Of a stretch of 6,504 nucleotides of DNA, positions 1 to 6,245 are shown in pieces. Made by a program: the position numbers and the translations under genes. The notes below the pieces were generated by a model. The model saw only the letters and a program-made list of their open reading frames with translations, ran no database searches and was not told the origin of the DNA. Source of the DNA: Rickettsia typhi (GTDB lineage Bacteria; Pseudomonadota; Alphaproteobacteria; Rickettsiales; Rickettsiaceae); assembly GCA_945878545.1 (NCBI GenBank), contig CAMCTQ010000075.1, positions 1-6,504 on the forward strand, in the 5' to 3' direction. Numbering within the stretch: position 1 is the stretch's first letter; every line of letters begins with the position of its first letter.

Positions 1-290
1 CCTATAGCTGGTGGTGATGTGCCTGTGATTGGTGGTGGTGATCTACCTATAGCTGGTGGTGATGTACCTGTGATCGGTGGCGGTGACCTACCTATAGCTG
101 GTGGTGATGTACCTGTGATCGGTGGCGGTGACCTACCTATAGCTGGTGGTGATTTGCCTGTGATCGGTGGTGGTGATCTACCTATAGCTGGTGGTGATGT
201 GCCTGTGATCGGTGGTGGTGATCTACCTATAGCTGGTGGTGATGTGCCTGTGATCGGTGGTGGTGACCTACCTATAGCTGGTGGTGATGC
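1..290 (+). repeat. 45-bp in-frame tandem repeat, 6 full copies plus a partial seventh
   Basis: Units begin at 1, 46, 91, 136, 181, 226 and 271, each opening with CCTATAGCTGGTGGTGAT. Units 2 and 3 are identical over all 45 bases. Differences among the six full units fall in four codons only: Val GTG/GTA with one Leu TTG in unit 4, Ile ATT/ATC, Gly GGT/GGC and Asp GAT/GAC. The seventh copy breaks off after the shared GGTGGTGATG at 281-290. The array continues past the left window edge, so the true copy number is unknown. Confidence 0.97.
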
Positions 291-498
291 CTTCAATGTT
301 ATAAATCTCCCAGTTAATTCAGTGATTAGATTTGATGGGGCTTCTGGTAGTTTTATATTTAAAACTATTGCTGATGCAACTATTAGATTCAGAGATACTG
401 AGAGTGAAATAAGGATTAAAACACCTGATGATAATATCTGGATTCAGTGGAATTCTGATGACATGGCATTATTAGGTCAAGATCAAGATTACGGTTAA
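1..498 (+). CDS. C-terminal part of a Gly/Asp-rich tandem-repeat protein, function unknown
   Basis: The frame is open from the left edge to a TAA at 496-498, so the gene starts outside the window; the GTG at 19 is only an internal codon. The visible 165 residues have two parts. Residues 1-96 are six and a bit copies of the 15-residue unit PIAGGDVPVIGGGDL, itself a degenerate dimer of a 7-residue and an 8-residue P-[IV]-x-G-G-(G)-D-[VL] half. Residues 97-165 are a unique tail with alternating hydrophobic residues, probably beta strands, ending in LLGQDQDYG. No transmembrane segment or cysteine is visible. The Gly-Asp pattern recalls calcium-binding RTX repeats but the spacing (7 and 8, not 9) does not fit. 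I do not recognise the family. A surface or secreted repeat protein is a guess from composition only. The repeat is about 53% GC, well above the surroundings. Confidence 0.72.
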   Translation, partial: PIAGGDVPVIGGGDLPIAGGDVPVIGGGDLPIAGGDVPVIGGGDLPIAGGDLPVIGGGDLPIAGGDVPVIGGGDLPIAGGDVPVIGGGDLPIAGGDAFNVINLPVNSVIRFDGASGSFIFKTIADATIRFRDTESEIRIKTPDDNIWIQWNSDDMALLGQDQDYG

Positions 499-554
499 AC
501 ATACGTAACCTTAGTTTAAAATAAAAAGTTTTACAGTTTTTTATAAAAAGGTTT

Positions 555-605
555 GGAACACGAGTAAATTACAAATTGAGAATATGTAATCCATGCTTGT
601 GTTCC
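555..605. repeat. Long inverted repeat (hairpin) with nested inner stem
   Basis: GGAACACGAG (555-564) pairs with CTTGTGTTCC (596-605) over 10 bp with one G-U pair. Inside the loop ATTAC (568-572) pairs with GTAAT (586-590). No T-run follows on the plus strand (TTGGTTGATG), so it is not a standard terminator for the repeat-protein gene. Read on the minus strand it is followed by AAACCTTTTTAT, which is somewhat more terminator-like. Its right arm GTAATCCATGCTT resembles GTGATCCATGCTT at 6055-6067. Confidence 0.6.
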
Positions 606-918
606 TTGGTTGATGAATCCGGACGAATCGATGAGTCCTATAACAAACATAAAAAATATCAGTGAATTACATTATTTTTGCTATTAAGGTTAATTAGTGA
701 TGTTTTGCCAGTGCTGCCATTTTTATTTTTATAGTCTTTGTCTCAAATGAGCTGAGTTCCGAGTTCGATGTTTTTCCAAGCCTCGATAGAGTAATAAGCT
801 TGGATTCGTTGTTCTGGCAACCATCTTCCAAGATTATTGCTTTTCCTATTAACAGCCTAAGCTGATTTTTGATAATTAATCCCAACTAGATTTTGTTTTC
901 CGTCAAAAGTCCTAAATT

Positions 919-924
919 TATAAT
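919..924 (+). promoter_or_regulatory. Candidate -10 box upstream of parE
   Basis: A perfect TATAAT lies 86 bases before the parE start. The -35 region is poor: TTTTCC at 896-901 has 17-bp spacing, and TTGTTT at 893-898 has 20. A start site near 931 would fall on the palindrome described separately and give an untranslated leader of about 80 nt. In AT-rich DNA a bare -10 match is weak evidence. Confidence 0.35.
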
Positions 925-930
925 CAATGT

Positions 931-942
931 CTAACATGTTAG
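931..942. promoter_or_regulatory. 12-bp perfect palindrome, possible operator
   Basis: CTAACATGTTAG is a perfect dyad beginning 7 bases after the TATAAT box, about where transcription would start. A repressor could bind there, but palindromes of this length also arise by chance about once or twice in a window this size. Confidence 0.25.
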
Positions 943-997
943 TCTTGCTTTTTATTGTAAAATTAGATAAGTTGAGTGCTGCTAATAATAATGTTCC

Positions 998-1001
998 AAG
1001 G
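998..1001 (+). promoter_or_regulatory. Ribosome binding site for parE
   Basis: AAGG, followed by TG, lies 9 bases before GTG 1011. It supports this start, and an in-frame TGA at 1002-1004 rules out any start further upstream. Confidence 0.6.
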
Positions 1002-1010
1002 TGATTTTGA

Positions 1011-2990
1011 GTGTCTGATCTGTTTAATTTTGCTGGTGTCAAAAAAAAGTCTAAGGATGACTCTTATACAGCAAGTGATATAGAAGTTCTAGAAGGTCTA
1101 GAACCAGTTCGCATGAGACCTGGTATGTATATTGGTGGGACAGATGAAGCTTCCATGCATCATCTGGTTTCAGAGGTAATAGATAATTCGATGGATGAAG
1201 CAGTTGCTGGTTATGCAAACCGTATTACGATTGAAATGTTTGCAGATGGTAGTATATCGATAGCTGACAATGGCCGAGGTATACCGGTTGACAATCATCC
1301 AAAATTTCCAAAAAAATCAGCTTTAGAAGTGATTCTAACAACATTACATTCTGGTGGAAAATTTTCAGATAAAGCTTATCAAACGTCTGGTGGATTGCAT
1401 GGTGTTGGAATATCGGTAGTAAATGCTTTATCAGACAAATTGAACATTGAGGTATATAGGGACGGTTTTGTATATAGTCAGGATTATTCAAAAGGATATG
1501 CTGTTACAAAATTAGAAAAAACGGAATCTCCTAAAAAATTAAAGGGGACTAAAATTACTTTTAGTCCAGATCCAGAAATTTTTGGAGATATATCTTTAAA
1601 ACCAAAAAGAGTATATGATTTAGCAAAATCTAAGGCTTATTTATATAAAGGTTTCGAAATTCATTGGTCTTGTGCACCAGAATTAATCCATAATGATGAA
1701 GTTCCCCATAAATCAGTTATTCACTTCCCTAATGGACTCAGGGATTACTTAGATTCAAAGTTGGATAAGGATAAAATCATTGGCGGAGAAATATTTTCTG
1801 GTAGTGCTGAAATAGCATTAGAGAATATCAAGATAGAATGGGCGATGTGTTGGCATGAAGATGAAAATTTTGTGCAATCTTATTGTAACACTATTCCAAC
1901 ATATCAAGGAGGGACTCATGAACAAGGCAATAGAGCTGCGCTTGGTCGAAGCATTAAAATTTATGGAGAAATGACTGGACTTAAGAAAGTATCTCTAGTT
2001 ACTCCTGAAGATATTTTAGAATCTGCTTGTATTGTTATTTCTGTTTTTATTAAAAATCCCGTGTTTCAAGGTCAAACCAAAGAAAAATTAGTTTCAAATG
2101 GTATTGTTAAGCACGTTGAAAACATGGTAAAAGATCATTTTGATCATTGGCTCAGTAGCAATCGATACGCAGCCGATATGTTAATAAATCATATTATTAA
2201 CAATGCTGAATATAGGCTAAATCGAAAAAATGAAAAAATAGTTAATAGAAAGAGTGCTACGCAAAAATTACGGCTGCCTGGAAAACTTGCCGATTGTAGC
2301 AGGAACAGTTCCGAAGGAACGGAGCTATTCCTAGTGGAAGGTGATTCTGCTGGAGGGTCAGCTAAACAAGCAAGAGACAGGGAGACACAGGCAATTTTGC
2401 CGCTTCGAGGTAAAATATTAAATGTTGCCAATTCTCCATTGCAAAAAATCTTAGCTAATCAGGAAATACAGGATCTTGAGACGGCTCTTGCATGTGGATC
2501 AATGAATCATTATAGAGAAGAAGCCCTGCGTTATGAAAAAATAATTATTATGACCGATGCAGATGTTGATGGTGCTCACATTGCTGCATTATTAATGACT
2601 TTCTTTTTTCTCCGGATGCGTAAGCTCATAGTTAATGGTCATTTATATTTGGCGAAACCGCCTTTATATCGTTTAACGCAGAATAATAAGACTTATTACG
2701 CAAGCAATGACGAGCAAAAGTTACGAATAATGGATAAATTAGCTGTTTCGAGTAAGGCAAAAATTGAGGTTGGTAGGTTTAAGGGGCTTGGAGAAATGAC
2801 GCCAAAACAACTCAAAGAGACAACTATGGAGCCTAAATTGCGGCTATTATACAGAGTAAGCATAGATGATTTTGACAATACAAATGTAATAGTAGATAAT
2901 CTGATGGGAAAAAACCCGGAAAAAAGATTCCAGTTTATCCAAGAAAAAGCATTGTTAAATAGAGCAGGGGATCTCGAAATATATGTCTAA
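1011..2990 (+). CDS. parE: DNA topoisomerase IV subunit B (ParE)
   Basis: This is the ATPase/TOPRIM subunit of the type IIA enzyme that, with ParC, unlinks replicated chromosomes and relaxes supercoils in the cytoplasm. The GHKL ATPase domain shows SEVIDNSMDEAVAG with the catalytic-type Glu55 and Mg-binding Asn59, DNGRGIP with Asp86, and the glycine-rich ATP lid SGGLHGVG (126-133). The transducer has the QTK loop (Lys357). The TOPRIM domain has VEGDSAGG (Glu443) and DADVDGAH (Asp516, Asp518). The 659-residue length and the lack of the long GyrB TOPRIM insertion seen in enteric bacteria favour ParE over GyrB, as do the MSDLFNF start and the C-terminal GKNPEKRFQFIQEKAL. The start is GTG with a Shine-Dalgarno 9 bases upstream. 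The last 8 bases overlap ctpA. An A8 run at codons 11-13 is a potential slippage site. The domain is complete and no motif is missing. Confidence 0.97.
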   Translation: MSDLFNFAGVKKKSKDDSYTASDIEVLEGLEPVRMRPGMYIGGTDEASMHHLVSEVIDNSMDEAVAGYANRITIEMFADGSISIADNGRGIPVDNHPKFPKKSALEVILTTLHSGGKFSDKAYQTSGGLHGVGISVVNALSDKLNIEVYRDGFVYSQDYSKGYAVTKLEKTESPKKLKGTKITFSPDPEIFGDISLKPKRVYDLAKSKAYLYKGFEIHWSCAPELIHNDEVPHKSVIHFPNGLRDYLDSKLDKDKIIGGEIFSGSAEIALENIKIEWAMCWHEDENFVQSYCNTIPTYQGGTHEQGNRAALGRSIKIYGEMTGLKKVSLVTPEDILESACIVISVFIKNPVFQGQTKEKLVSNGIVKHVENMVKDHFDHWLSSNRYAADMLINHIINNAEYRLNRKNEKIVNRKSATQKLRLPGKLADCSRNSSEGTELFLVEGDSAGGSAKQARDRETQAILPLRGKILNVANSPLQKILANQEIQDLETALACGSMNHYREEALRYEKIIIMTDADVDGAHIAALLMTFFFLRMRKLIVNGHLYLAKPPLYRLTQNNKTYYASNDEQKLRIMDKLAVSSKAKIEVGRFKGLGEMTPKQLKETTMEPKLRLLYRVSIDDFDNTNVIVDNLMGKNPEKRFQFIQEKALLNRAGDLEIYV

Positions 2991-4350
2991 TTTTATAAAA
3001 AGTATTAGATTACGGATTATTGTAAAAATATTGATAGTATTTGGTAATCTAAGTTTTTGCTCTGCTTTTGCGCTAGAGGCAAAAAAAGAGATTCACAATC
3101 AACCTCCGCTTTATTATTGTAAGCAATTCCAAGATGTTTTGCAGCGTGTTGACAAAGATTATATGGGCGAGGTGGATTACCAAAAAATGACGGATGAAGC
3201 AATTGATGGAATGCTTCACTCTCTTGATCCATATTCTGGCTATTTTGTTGATGAGGATCTAGAATTTTTTCTTGATCAAACTGACGGTGAATTTGGTGGT
3301 ATAGGTGTCGAAATAATTCCTGATCAAGGTGCTATAAAGGTTATTTCACCCATTGATGATTTACCAGCGCACAAAGCTGGAATTAGGTCAGGTGATTATA
3401 TAATTGGAGTTAATGGCCAGCTAGTTTCTAATCTTGGATATAATAAAGCTGTTCGAGAAATGCGTGGTGAGCCTGGAACCAAACTTAATTTACTTGTAGT
3501 CAAAGAAGAGGGGAACCAAACTACTGAAATTGATTTAAAGAGAGAGATTGTTAAAATCAAACCAATTAAATATGATTTAGAACTGGATGATTACGGCGGG
3601 ATTGGTTATGTTAGGATTGTTACTTTCAATAATCAGACGATAAGTGAGCTTAAAAAGGCGATAAAAGATTTAACTAAGAAAGCAACCGCGGAAAAAAAAG
3701 AATTGAAGGGGTTAATTTTAGATGTTAGGAGTAATCCTGGCGGGCTTCTTGACCAGGCTGTAGCAGTTTGTGAATATTTCTTGGATCATGGAATAATTGT
3801 ATCAACAAAAGGCAAAAAAGATGAAGAAAATGTAGTAATTTCTGCTGGTAGATTTGTAGAAAAAGCTCCACAAGTTCCAATGGTGGTATTGATTAACTCC
3901 GGTTCTGCCTCCGCTTCTGAGATTGTAGCTGGAGCTTTGCAAGATCATAATAGAGCGATTATAATTGGGACGACTTCTTTTGGCAAAGGGTTAGTCCAGA
4001 CCTTTACACAAATTAATAAAAGAGCAGCGGTCAAATTTACTACTGCCAAATATTATACCCCAAGTGGTAGATCGATTAATGGCAAGGGTATTGAGCCAGA
4101 TATTTTTATCGAGAATGCAAAAGTTGAGTATACGGAAAAAGAAAAGAAAGACAGCGCGTTTAATGAATCTTCAATAAAAAGCTATCTTAAAAAGTATAAT
4201 AACGAAGATAAAGTTGATGCAAAACTTGTTGATGCAGCTGAGAAAATAGATGACTATAAAATGTCTGAAAAATACAAGAAGGATTATCAGTATGCTCGTG
4301 CTTATGACTTAATTCGTGGATTAATAATTAGAGAAAAGAAAAGTAAATAA
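2983..4350 (+). CDS. ctpA: CtpA-type carboxy-terminal processing serine protease (S41A) with PDZ domain
   Basis: A 455-residue periplasmic protease of the CtpA/Prc family, which trims or degrades exported proteins from their C-termini; in other bacteria targets include cell-wall hydrolases. Residues 1-30 form a Sec signal peptide: basic MSNFIKSIRLRIIVK, a hydrophobic core, and Ala-Phe-Ala before a likely cut at 30/31. Cys26 has Phe before it, so a lipoprotein is unlikely. The PDZ domain spans about 103-180 (GGIGVEI, GIRSGDYIIGVNG). The S41 core runs about 190-375 with DVRSNPGGLLDQA, GSASASEI, FGKG and YYTPSGRSINGKGIEPD. By comparison with E. coli Prc the catalytic pair is Ser310 and Lys335 (25 apart, as in the family), with Asp321. 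A Lys/Glu-rich tail follows. The ATG lies inside the end of parE (ATGTCTAA). AGGGG at 2966-2970 is 12 bases upstream, so reinitiation after parE is likely. Confidence 0.95.
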   Translation: MSNFIKSIRLRIIVKILIVFGNLSFCSAFALEAKKEIHNQPPLYYCKQFQDVLQRVDKDYMGEVDYQKMTDEAIDGMLHSLDPYSGYFVDEDLEFFLDQTDGEFGGIGVEIIPDQGAIKVISPIDDLPAHKAGIRSGDYIIGVNGQLVSNLGYNKAVREMRGEPGTKLNLLVVKEEGNQTTEIDLKREIVKIKPIKYDLELDDYGGIGYVRIVTFNNQTISELKKAIKDLTKKATAEKKELKGLILDVRSNPGGLLDQAVAVCEYFLDHGIIVSTKGKKDEENVVISAGRFVEKAPQVPMVVLINSGSASASEIVAGALQDHNRAIIIGTTSFGKGLVQTFTQINKRAAVKFTTAKYYTPSGRSINGKGIEPDIFIENAKVEYTEKEKKDSAFNESSIKSYLKKYNNEDKVDAKLVDAAEKIDDYKMSEKYKKDYQYARAYDLIRGLIIREKKSK

Positions 4351-4351
4351 T

Positions 4352-5461
4352 GTGTTTAAAGATTTAAAAGTCAGGGCGCGTATTAAACAGTATCTAATAT
4401 TTTTTAATATAGGGCTTAGTGTTGTTTTATCTATTTTGTTAATTTCTTGGTTTAGCTACGTCAGGCCTAATCAGATAAATAAAGCTATCGTGCAAAATCA
4501 ATATGGGTATTATGATATCAGGAATTTGCCGAATAAGAGTGGTGAAGTTGAAGTTGATTATTTTGGCAAGTCAAAAATCGCGGACTCAGAAGGTAAAATT
4601 GATACTACTGACTCTGTGTCTAGTAGTGAATCTACAAAACCTGATTCTCTTCTTAGTCAAGAGGAATTGCTTGATAGATCTGCAGCATTGCTTGAAAAAA
4701 CTAACAAACTTCTTGTTGCTAACCAAGTTAAGCAAGAAGAATCTTTAGGAGAGGGGGGTGAAGCTTTATCCTTAAAGGGTGACATAAAGTCTGATGGTAA
4801 GCCAAAGATTGCATTAATTGTTACCAACCTTGGTTTAAATCGTAGATCAACAGAACTTGCTTTAACACTGCCAGCTGAGTGTGCTCTTGGATTTTTACCC
4901 TATACAAAAACGTTAAAACCATTATTAAACAAAGCTCATAGCAAGGGGCATGAAATTTATTTATATTTACCATTGCAAACAGGTAAATCTTCAGACAATC
5001 CTGGAAAATATGCTTTAACTACCGCGCTAGCACCGGAAGAAATTGCTTTAAGACTAAACATAATATTAAATTCTCATGCAAAATATGATGGTGTTTATTC
5101 AAATTATAAAGAGGTGTTTACTGATAATATAAAGGCTTCATCAAGTGTTTTTGATCAAATAGCTGACAAAAATTTAATTTTTATTATGGGTAAAGGTAGA
5201 ACTGATAAAGTAGCAAGGCATTTTAAGGCGCATGATAATATAATACCTTCAAGCCTTGTTTTAGATGAGGAGGCCGATAAAAAATCTATCAAGATTAAAC
5301 TAGAAGCCCTTGCTAAGTTAGCAGAAAAAAACGGTGTAGCTTTAGGTTATTCCCAGGGCTTTATTTTAACTATTGAAATGATTAGGGAATGGTTGCCTTC
5401 TCTCCAGAAGAGAGGTATTTTGATAGTACCAGTATCTAGCCTTATAAAGGAGCAAAAATAG
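4352..5461 (+). CDS. Membrane-anchored divergent polysaccharide deacetylase family protein (YibQ/DUF610), apparently without active site
   Basis: A 369-residue protein. Residues 14-37 form one transmembrane anchor after a basic N-terminus (KVRARIK), placing the rest in the periplasm. Residues about 39-148 are a Ser/Glu/Lys-rich linker. Residues about 149-366 match the divergent polysaccharide deacetylase fold: [57 protein letters not shown]. The family normally has, as I recall, DDLG, LHLPM, NNHMGS, DSRT and a late GHP motif. Here these read TNLG (158-161), LYLPL (Tyr205), YSNYKE (Asn251), GKGRTD and GYSQ (Tyr333), so the expected Asp and His positions are all lost. The frame is otherwise intact, so I infer a binding or scaffold role rather than catalysis. 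The start is GTG, 1 nt after the ctpA stop; the overlapping ATG at 4350 is out of frame and stops after five codons. Its place between ctpA and rppH matches the usual order in alphaproteobacteria. Confidence 0.86.
   Translation: MFKDLKVRARIKQYLIFFNIGLSVVLSILLISWFSYVRPNQINKAIVQNQYGYYDIRNLPNKSGEVEVDYFGKSKIADSEGKIDTTDSVSSSESTKPDSLLSQEELLDRSAALLEKTNKLLVANQVKQEESLGEGGEALSLKGDIKSDGKPKIALIVTNLGLNRRSTELALTLPAECALGFLPYTKTLKPLLNKAHSKGHEIYLYLPLQTGKSSDNPGKYALTTALAPEEIALRLNIILNSHAKYDGVYSNYKEVFTDNIKASSSVFDQIADKNLIFIMGKGRTDKVARHFKAHDNIIPSSLVLDEEADKKSIKIKLEALAKLAEKNGVALGYSQGFILTIEMIREWLPSLQKRGILIVPVSSLIKEQK
5447..5452 (+). promoter_or_regulatory. Ribosome binding site for rppH
   Basis: AAGGAG lies within the last codons of the deacetylase-family gene, 11 bases before ATG 5464. 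It is the strongest Shine-Dalgarno in the cluster and fixes the rppH start. Confidence 0.7.
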
Positions 5462-5463
5462 GG

Positions 5464-5967
5464 ATGGTAAGGAAGAAAGCAGAGGTGGCGGAATATAGTT
5501 TACCTTTTAGACCCGGTGTGGGTATGATGATCATTGATAAAAATGACCGAATTTTTGTAGGCAAGAGGGTGGACTCAAGGGCCAATGGGTGGCAAATGCC
5601 TCAGGGTGGGATAGATTTAGGAGAGACGCCAAGTGCAGCGGCTTTACGAGAGATGGCAGAAGAGATAGGTAGCGATAAAGGTAAAATAATTGCTGAAAGT
5701 AAAAGATGGTATAGCTATCGCTTACCAGAGTTTTTAGTGCATAAGCTTTGGGATGGTAAATATTGCGGTCAAAGGCAAAAATGGTTTTTAATAAGATTTA
5801 CAGGTCAGGATTCTGATATCAATGTCAAGACTAAGCATCCAGAATTTGATAGTTGGCGATGGATGGAAATGCATGAATTACTTGATAATATAATCCCATT
5901 TAAATATAAATTATACTCAAGGGTAATTGCGGAATTTAAAGAGTTTATTGACTTGAAGGATAAATAG
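5464..5967 (+). CDS. rppH: RNA pyrophosphohydrolase RppH (Nudix)
   Basis: A cytoplasmic Nudix hydrolase of 167 residues that removes pyrophosphate from 5'-triphosphate RNA ends and so opens transcripts to RNase E-type decay; older annotations call it InvA or dinucleoside polyphosphate hydrolase. The Nudix box G-x5-E-x7-RE-x2-EE-x-G is complete at residues 48-69 (Gly48, Glu54, Arg62, Glu63, Glu66, Glu67, Gly69), with Ser in place of the usual final hydrophobic. Family signatures around it include FRPGVG near the N-terminus, [10 protein letters not shown], the QKWFLIRF strand, and the C-terminal [20 protein letters not shown]. The length is normal for the family. The gene starts 2 nt after its upstream neighbour and ends with two in-frame TAG codons in a row (5965-5970). 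It looks like the last gene of the parE-ctpA transcript. Confidence 0.95.
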   Translation: MVRKKAEVAEYSLPFRPGVGMMIIDKNDRIFVGKRVDSRANGWQMPQGGIDLGETPSAAALREMAEEIGSDKGKIIAESKRWYSYRLPEFLVHKLWDGKYCGQRQKWFLIRFTGQDSDINVKTKHPEFDSWRWMEMHELLDNIIPFKYKLYSRVIAEFKEFIDLKDK

Positions 5968-5969
5968 TA

Positions 5970-6009
5970 GCGCTTTAGCCGTTTAATTTGAGATAGCGTT
6001 TTAAAGTGC
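5970..6009 (+). other. Hairpin just after rppH
   Basis: GCGCTTTA (5970-5977) pairs with TAAAGTGC (6002-6009) over 8 bp with one G-U pair and a 24-nt loop. It starts within the second stop codon of rppH. No T-run follows (CGTCATGCG), so it is not a typical intrinsic terminator; it may protect the 3' end of the operon mRNA or be incidental. No better terminator for the cluster is visible. Confidence 0.35.
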
Positions 6010-6031
6010 CGTCATGCGAGTGGTTTATTAC

Positions 6032-6110
6032 CATGGCATCACGAGCGAAGCGAAGTGATCCATGCTTTTCTGAATTGCTTCATTAGCCTTATGGCTTCTC
6101 GCTATGATGC
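6032..6110. repeat. Composite palindromic element, Rickettsiales REP-like
   Basis: A local hairpin pairs CATGG-c-ATCAC (6032-6042) with GTGATCCATG (6055-6064), 10 bp with one bulged C and the loop GAGCGAAGCGAA. A second, long-range inverted repeat links GCATCACGAGCGAAGC (6036-6051) with GCTTCTCGCTATGATGC (6094-6110). The right half, with ATTGCTTC (6074-6081) and CCTTATGGCTTCTCGC (6087-6102), closely resembles a very common Rickettsia intergenic repeat as I remember it. A search of the host genome for further copies would confirm it. Confidence 0.65.
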
Positions 6111-6184
6111 TAGAAACAATGGATTAAGTAACTTTTATAGCTGTGGTTGTCGCGTTCTCTTGTGGTTAGGGAATCCTGCTTAAA

Positions 6185-6235
6185 AGCTATTATCCTAGAT
6201 CATTGTCATTTGTAGGAATGATAACTGGATAAGCT
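6185..6235. repeat. Imperfect interrupted hairpin
   Basis: TTATCC (6190-6195) pairs with GGATAA (6227-6232) and ATCATT (6199-6204) with AATGAT (6217-6222), separated by a TAG/AACT internal loop. AGC 6185-6187 and GCT 6233-6235 can extend the base. There is no T-run after it. Confidence 0.45.
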
Positions 6236-6245
6236 ATATCACCCA

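Larger units (their letters stand above)
499..1010. other. Spacer between the repeat-protein gene and parE
   Basis: These 512 bases hold no convincing gene. Contents in order: an all-AT hairpin (ATAAAAA 521-527 with TTTTTAT 538-544), too weak to call a terminator; the 555-605 hairpin; an imperfect 18-bp direct duplication (GATGAATCC at 612 and GATGAGTCC at 630); a small nested stem-loop (CCAAGC 776-781 with GCTTGG 798-803, enclosing CTC-GATA-GAG); and a candidate promoter and palindrome at 919-942. On the minus strand two short open frames in different phases cover 694-1042. They could be decayed coding sequence, but this is equally consistent with chance. Confidence 0.6.

Noticed and set aside
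1..288. RTX calcium-binding or collagen-like repeat
   Set aside because: The units alternate 7 and 8 residues, lack the nonapeptide GGxGxDxUx spacing of RTX, and have no G-x-y triplet register as in collagen.
1..290. CRISPR array
   Set aside because: The repeats are contiguous with no unique spacers and form an uninterrupted reading frame.
521..544. Intrinsic terminator for the repeat-protein gene
   Set aside because: The stem is 7 bp of A-T pairs only; without G-C pairs it is too weak to claim.
609..645. Hammerhead-ribozyme-like core (TTGATGA, TCCGGA, CGAAT)
   Set aside because: The conserved C of CUGAUGA is U, the GAAA segment reads GAAU, and no stems I and III with a cleavage site could be closed.
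2983..3072. Lipoprotein signal on the ctpA product (Cys26)
   Set aside because: The residues before the cysteine are Leu-Ser-Phe; Phe at -1 does not fit a lipobox, while Ala-Phe-Ala just after fits signal peptidase I.
1225..3232. Minus-strand frames opposite parE and ctpA
   Set aside because: They are antisense shadows of strongly conserved coding sequence with no recognisable motifs.
4503..4748. 81-residue plus-strand frame inside the deacetylase-family gene
   Set aside because: It lies in another phase within the linker-coding region of a well-supported gene, has no ribosome binding site and matches nothing recognisable.
6132..6178. tRNA-like fragment (GGTTGTCGCG...TTAGGGAATCC)
   Set aside because: No cloverleaf with acceptor and anticodon stems could be drawn, and the T-loop consensus is absent.
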